Shown here piece after piece: positions 6,776 to 9,655 of a stretch of 9,655 bases of DNA. The position numbers and the translations under genes were made by a program. This DNA comes from Chloroflexota bacterium. Its GTDB lineage: Bacteria > Chloroflexota > Anaerolineae > Anaerolineales > Anaerolineaceae. The stretch lies in assembly GCA_029777225.1 (NCBI GenBank), contig JAKOSR010000064.1, forward strand, positions 1-9,655. Reading direction: 5' to 3'. How positions within the stretch are numbered: the stretch's first letter is position 1; every line of letters starts with the position of its first letter. The notes beneath the pieces were generated by a model. It was not told the origin of the DNA. It ran no database searches and saw nothing but the letters and a program-made list of their open reading frames with translations.

Positions 6776-7467
6776 ACGAGAAACGCCCTTTCGGGCGGCT
6801 GTACATTGTTGCCACCCCCATCGGCGACCCGGACGACATCAGCCAGCGGGCGATTGAGACGTTGAAGTCGGTGGACCTGGTGCTGTGCGAGGAGAGAAAG
6901 AACGGCTCCCGCCTGCTCAAGCAACTGGGCGTCCAGACGCCCCTGGCCGAACTCAATGAACATAACGAGCGTACCATCATCCAGGATTACCTCCTGATGC
7001 TGATGGAGGGTAAAAACCTGGCCCTGGTATCCGATTGTGGCACGCCGGTCTTCTCGGACCCCGGCCGCGAGCTCATCCGCGTCTTGCAGGAAATGGGCAT
7101 CCCCATCTCACCCATCCCCGGCGCTTCTTCCCTGATGGCTGCTATCTCGGTCTGCCCATTCAACCTGGACCGCTTCCATTTTGCCGGCTTCCTGCCGCCA
7201 AAAGCGGAGGAACGCGAACGCGCCCTTCAGAAACTTAGCAATACGGCCACGCCGCTCATCCTGATGGACACCCCCTACAGGATGGTGAGACTTTTGGAGG
7301 ATGTGACCCGCGTTTTTGGTAAAAAGCAGCGCGTTTTCCTCGCCTGCGACCTGACCCCGCGCTCTGAGCGCCTGTTATTGGGGGAAGCTGAGCAAATCCT
7401 GCAACAAGTCCAGAACCAAAAAGCGGAATTTATCCTGGTTTTGGATACCCCGTCGAGGAGGAAATAA
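6772..7467 (+). CDS. RsmI-like 16S rRNA 2'-O-ribose methyltransferase (tetrapyrrole methylase fold)
   Basis: RsmI uses S-adenosylmethionine to methylate the ribose of 16S rRNA C1402 in the decoding site. This 231-residue protein carries the family motifs in order: LYIVATPIGDPDDIS (10-24), the acidic CEER (39-42), LVSDCGTPVFSDPG (85-98), PIPGASS (114-120), FHFAGFLPPK (135-144) and MDTPYRMVRLLEDV (165-178). E. coli RsmI has 286 residues; this protein lacks its C-terminal domain. The change of the usual FYESPHR motif to MDTPYR marks it as belonging to an RsmI-like branch, so the exact target is less certain than the fold. The GTG start has AAGGA 8 nt upstream. It is first in an operon with tgt and two Arm-type methyltransferase genes, and its TAA shares a base with the tgt start. 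Confidence 0.8.
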   Translation: MNEKRPFGRLYIVATPIGDPDDISQRAIETLKSVDLVLCEERKNGSRLLKQLGVQTPLAELNEHNERTIIQDYLLMLMEGKNLALVSDCGTPVFSDPGRELIRVLQEMGIPISPIPGASSLMAAISVCPFNLDRFHFAGFLPPKAEERERALQKLSNTATPLILMDTPYRMVRLLEDVTRVFGKKQRVFLACDLTPRSERLLLGEAEQILQQVQNQKAEFILVLDTPSRRK

Positions 7468-7469
7468 TT
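7456..7469 (+). promoter_or_regulatory. Shine-Dalgarno sequence and AUU start codon of tgt
   Basis: AGGAGG (7456-7461) is a perfect ribosome binding site. Five nucleotides later, at 7467-7469, stands ATT, in frame with the whole Tgt homology. No ATG, GTG or TTG occurs in this frame between the upstream stop (7389-7391) and GTG 7596. AUU is a rare but genuine start codon in bacteria (infC is the classic case). The A of ATT is also the last base of the rsmI-like TAA. Confidence 0.65.
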
Positions 7470-8567
7470 TTCACACGTCCCACGCTCCAGCTTCGTGGCC
7501 ATTCGGTCAACCTGCCCGCCTTCCTGCCAGACGCGACCTTCGGATTCGTCCGCACGCTTTCCAGCGCGGACCTTCAGCGCGTTGGCGTCCAGGCCGTGAT
7601 GATGAACGCCTTCCACCTGATGCAAAAACCCGGTTCGTCGGTCATCAGCAACTTTGGTGGTTTGCACACGATGGCCGGCTGGTCCGGGCTGATTATGACC
7701 GATTCCGGTGGTTTCCAGGCCTATTCCCTCATCAGGCAAAACAGTAAGTTTGGCAGCATCAACGAAAAAGGCATCATTTTCTATCCAGAAGGCTCAAAAC
7801 GTAAGCTCCTCCTCACCCCCGAAAAAAGCGTGCAACTTCAATTTGGCTATGGCTCGGACGTCCTGATTTGCCTGGATGAATGCACGCATGCCAATGCCTC
7901 GCGGGAAGAGCAGGAACAAAGTGTCACGCGTACCGTGGCCTGGGCCAAACGCGCCCGGGCGGAATACGAACGCCAGCTCTCCTCCAGGCATTTGGAAGCC
8001 GGCTCACGCCCGCTCTTGTTCGGCGTCATCCAGGGTGGCGGCGAGTTCGACTTGCGCAAGCGGTGTGCCGAGAGTCTGCTCGAAATTGGCTTTGACGGCT
8101 TTGGCTTCGGTGGCTGGCCGCTGGACGAGCACTCGCGCTTGTTGACTGACATACTCGAATACACACGGTCGGTCGTTCCCCGTGAATTTCCCATCCACGC
8201 CCTGGGTATCGGCTTTCCAGAAAGCGTAGCGGCTTGTTACCGAATGGGTTACGAGTTGTTCGACTGCGCCATGCCCACGCGGGACGCGCGACACGGCCGC
8301 CTTTATGCCTGGCGTGAAGCAGGAGGAATCCCCGGGACTGGGAATGACTGGTTCCGCTACAGGTATATCAATTCCGAAGAGAATACGCGCGACAAAGGTC
8401 CGATTTCACCGGGCTGTGATTGCCCCTGCTGCCAGGATTTGAGCCTCGGCTATCTTTACCATCTTTATCGCATGCAGGACTCAGGTTATGGCCGGCTTGC
8501 CACCCAGCACAACCTGCGTTTCATGACCCAACTGATGTCAGCGCTTGGAAACCAAAATGCCCTCTGA
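7467..8567 (+). CDS. tgt: tRNA-guanine transglycosylase family protein, probable AUU start
   Basis: Bacterial Tgt exchanges guanine 34 of GUN-anticodon tRNAs for the queuosine precursor preQ1. From the ATT at 7467 the product is 366 residues, close to the usual 370-385. Beginning at the next ordinary start (GTG 7596) would remove 43 residues that clearly belong to the family (LPAFLPDATFGFVRTLSSADL, then MNAFHLMQKPG). Catalytic features are present: Asp79 in TDSGGFQ, Asp137 in CLDEC, Gln189 in GVIQGG, and the nucleophile Asp266 in LFDCAMPTR. The zinc site is Cys317, Cys319, Cys322 (CDCPCC) and His348 (ATQHN). One deviation stands out: the substrate loop usually reading GGLAVGE is GGWPLDE (215-221), which may alter base recognition. 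The gene overlaps rsmI-like by one base and the next gene by eleven. DNA-acting relatives (DpdA) are usually longer and sit in other contexts. Confidence 0.9.
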   Translation: MFTRPTLQLRGHSVNLPAFLPDATFGFVRTLSSADLQRVGVQAVMMNAFHLMQKPGSSVISNFGGLHTMAGWSGLIMTDSGGFQAYSLIRQNSKFGSINEKGIIFYPEGSKRKLLLTPEKSVQLQFGYGSDVLICLDECTHANASREEQEQSVTRTVAWAKRARAEYERQLSSRHLEAGSRPLLFGVIQGGGEFDLRKRCAESLLEIGFDGFGFGGWPLDEHSRLLTDILEYTRSVVPREFPIHALGIGFPESVAACYRMGYELFDCAMPTRDARHGRLYAWREAGGIPGTGNDWFRYRYINSEENTRDKGPISPGCDCPCCQDLSLGYLYHLYRMQDSGYGRLATQHNLRFMTQLMSALGNQNAL

Positions 8568-9369
8568 CGCGGACACACGGCTTGCTGACCTGGTGCGCGA
8601 GGTCCGCTCCTCCCCCAAGTATGCCCAGCTTTCCATGCAGCTTGTTCAAAATATTGCCGCGAAAGAACTGCAAAAGTTTGGGTCCTCTGCCAAAGCGCTC
8701 AAGGCAACCCGCGCGCGCCTGCACCAATTGACCGGTGCGTACCTAACCCCCAAGCTCAACTACGCGCAGTGGCTGGATAATTTTAAAGCCTTACCCCCTG
8801 GCGACAGCGCGGCCCTCAAGGCCACCGCCAGCGCAATGATGCGCTTGCACAATTCCACCGCGGAACGCCTGCCAACCCTGGATACCTTCTATGCCACTTG
8901 CCTCAAGAGCCTCGGTGCAATCAACTCCGTGTTGGACCTGGCCTGCGGCCTGAACCCCCTGGCCATCCCCTGGATGCCACTGACCGAAAACTTCACCTAC
9001 CAGGCAGTTGATGTGGTGGAGCCGATGATGGCTTTCATTGCGGCTTACTTCGAGCTGTTTGGCATTCAAGGCAACGCGACGGTGCAGGATTTATCCTCCT
9101 GGGTGCCCACCGAATCGGTGCAACTGGTTTTGATGTTGAAATTGGTGCCCCTGCTGGACCAGATGGACAAGGCCATTGCCCCCCGCCTGCTGGAGGTGCT
9201 TAACACCGAGCACATCCTGCTCTCCTATCCACTGCGCAGCCTGGGAGGGCACGCCAAGGGTATGCGCCAAACATACACCCAACAATTTGAAAAACTGATG
9301 GCTGGTTTGTCTTACACCATCCAAACCTTCGAGTATTCCAACGAAATCGCCTTTCTGCTCTCCAAATGA
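8557..9369 (+). CDS. 16S rRNA (guanine1405-N7)-methyltransferase homologue, ArmA/Rmt family
   Basis: Characterised members methylate N7 of G1405 in helix 44 of 16S rRNA with S-adenosylmethionine and so block 4,6-disubstituted deoxystreptamine aminoglycosides. This 270-residue protein matches the family along its whole length (members have about 250-280). The N-terminal rRNA-binding part has SSPKYAQL (18-25), TRARLHQLTGAYLTP (51-65) and RLHNSTAERLPTLDTFY (96-112). The SAM-binding site is VLDLACGLNPLAIPW (125-139), with Asp152 after strand 2 and DL at 178-179. Then come LMLKLVPLLDQ (192-202) and the diagnostic SYPLRSLGGHAKGM (223-236), ending in FEYSNEIAFLL. The ATG at 8557, with GGAA 6 nt before it, is preferred to TTG 8545; it overlaps the tgt stop by 11 nt. 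Nothing around it suggests a plasmid, integron or antibiotic cluster, so it appears intrinsic. Activity and resistance are inferred from family membership. Confidence 0.9.
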   Translation: MPSDADTRLADLVREVRSSPKYAQLSMQLVQNIAAKELQKFGSSAKALKATRARLHQLTGAYLTPKLNYAQWLDNFKALPPGDSAALKATASAMMRLHNSTAERLPTLDTFYATCLKSLGAINSVLDLACGLNPLAIPWMPLTENFTYQAVDVVEPMMAFIAAYFELFGIQGNATVQDLSSWVPTESVQLVLMLKLVPLLDQMDKAIAPRLLEVLNTEHILLSYPLRSLGGHAKGMRQTYTQQFEKLMAGLSYTIQTFEYSNEIAFLLSK

Positions 9370-9655
9370 ACCCACTGGATGACTACTCCGATTTGATTGC
9401 GTCCGTGCGCGCCTCCAGGAAATACCGTGACCTGGCGCTCCCGGAAGACATGCTTGCTGAGTTGATACGCGCCGAAGCACCCCGTGCCCGTAATAAAGCG
9501 GAGCTGGCCAAGGCCTTTCGAAAAAAGCTGCACAACATCATAGCGCCTTACCTGGAGGAAACGGATTACGCTGTGGAAGTCGAAAAAGCACGCCAGCTTT
9601 ACGCGGACCTGCCGGACCCGCAAAACGTGCGCGCCTGGGCAACCCATGTGATGCA
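9366..9655 (+). CDS. Second ArmA/Rmt-family 16S rRNA methyltransferase homologue, N-terminal part (partial, runs off right edge)
   Basis: An ATG overlapping the stop of the preceding gene (ATGA at 9366-9369) opens 96 codons that continue beyond the window. The peptide has the N-terminal rRNA-binding pattern of the same family: LIASVRASRKYRDL (10-23) and FRKKLHNIIAPYLEETDY (51-68). A region at about 88-96 is positioned to lead into the HxST-ER segment. It aligns with the first copy almost without gaps but with clearly low identity, roughly a quarter to a third by eye, so it is an old paralogue and not a recent duplication. The SAM-binding half is outside the window, so whether this copy is catalytic is unknown. 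No ribosome binding site precedes the ATG, and translation is probably coupled to the first copy. Confidence 0.78.
   Translation, partial: MNPLDDYSDLIASVRASRKYRDLALPEDMLAELIRAEAPRARNKAELAKAFRKKLHNIIAPYLEETDYAVEVEKARQLYADLPDPQNVRAWATHVM

Noticed and set aside
7596..8567. Tgt starting at GTG 7596 or ATG 7599
   Set aside because: This would discard 43 residues with clear Tgt homology, and there is no ribosome binding site near 7596; the AUU start at 7467 explains the data better.
8557..9655. Recently acquired aminoglycoside-resistance island
   Set aside because: No transposase, integrase, terminal repeats or resistance neighbours are visible, and the genes overlap housekeeping genes in phase, so they look native.
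8557..9655. Recent duplication producing the two Arm-family genes
   Set aside because: The aligned N-terminal parts differ at most positions by eye, and no long nucleotide repeat links the two genes.
1..9655. CRISPR array, tRNA, rRNA, insertion sequence or prophage
   Set aside because: No spaced direct repeats, tRNA-like folds, transposase motifs or phage genes were found on either strand.

Overview
The window is about 9.7 kb of moderately GC-rich, gene-dense bacterial chromosome with no mobile element, tRNA, rRNA or CRISPR array visible. The gene set points to Chloroflexota, most likely an Anaerolineae-like lineage. The hints are a RodZ-like protein with two helix-turn-helix domains, a membrane-anchored TPR-like protein with Thr/Pro-rich linkers, a chromosomal ArmA/Rmt-type methyltransferase, and -10 boxes placed right in front of start codons. 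The assignment is an inference from style and content, not from a marker phylogeny.

Layout. Bases 1-182 hold the first 60 codons, on the minus strand, of a methylmalonyl-CoA mutase large subunit that runs off the left edge. A divergent intergenic region (183-546) carries promoters and leads into rplI (ribosomal protein L9, plus strand), which is closed by a clear intrinsic terminator. Next comes a two-gene unit on the plus strand: a RodZ-like double-HTH membrane protein and rimO, separated by 3 nt. Convergent to it, on the minus strand, lie murJ (lipid II flippase) and, downstream of murJ, a one-pass membrane protein with a TPR-like exterior.

Divergent from murJ, a tightly packed plus-strand operon fills the right third: an RsmI-like rRNA methyltransferase, a tgt-family transglycosylase, a homologue of the aminoglycoside-resistance 16S rRNA m7G1405 methyltransferases (ArmA/Rmt family), and the first 96 codons of a second, divergent member of the same family. 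All junctions in this operon overlap, so the genes are almost certainly co-transcribed and translationally coupled.

How the genes work together. If the family assignments hold, four kinds of product in this window act on parts of the decoding apparatus: RimO on ribosomal protein S12, RsmI-like on 16S C1402, the Arm proteins on 16S G1405 in the same helix 44, and Tgt on the tRNA wobble base. RodZ-like and MurJ belong to cell-shape and peptidoglycan functions.

The most interesting points are the tandem Arm-family pair inside a housekeeping operon, the tgt gene that appears to start at an AUU codon behind a perfect Shine-Dalgarno sequence, the substituted substrate loop of that Tgt, and three start codons sitting 6-8 nt behind TATAAT-like boxes, which suggests leaderless transcripts.
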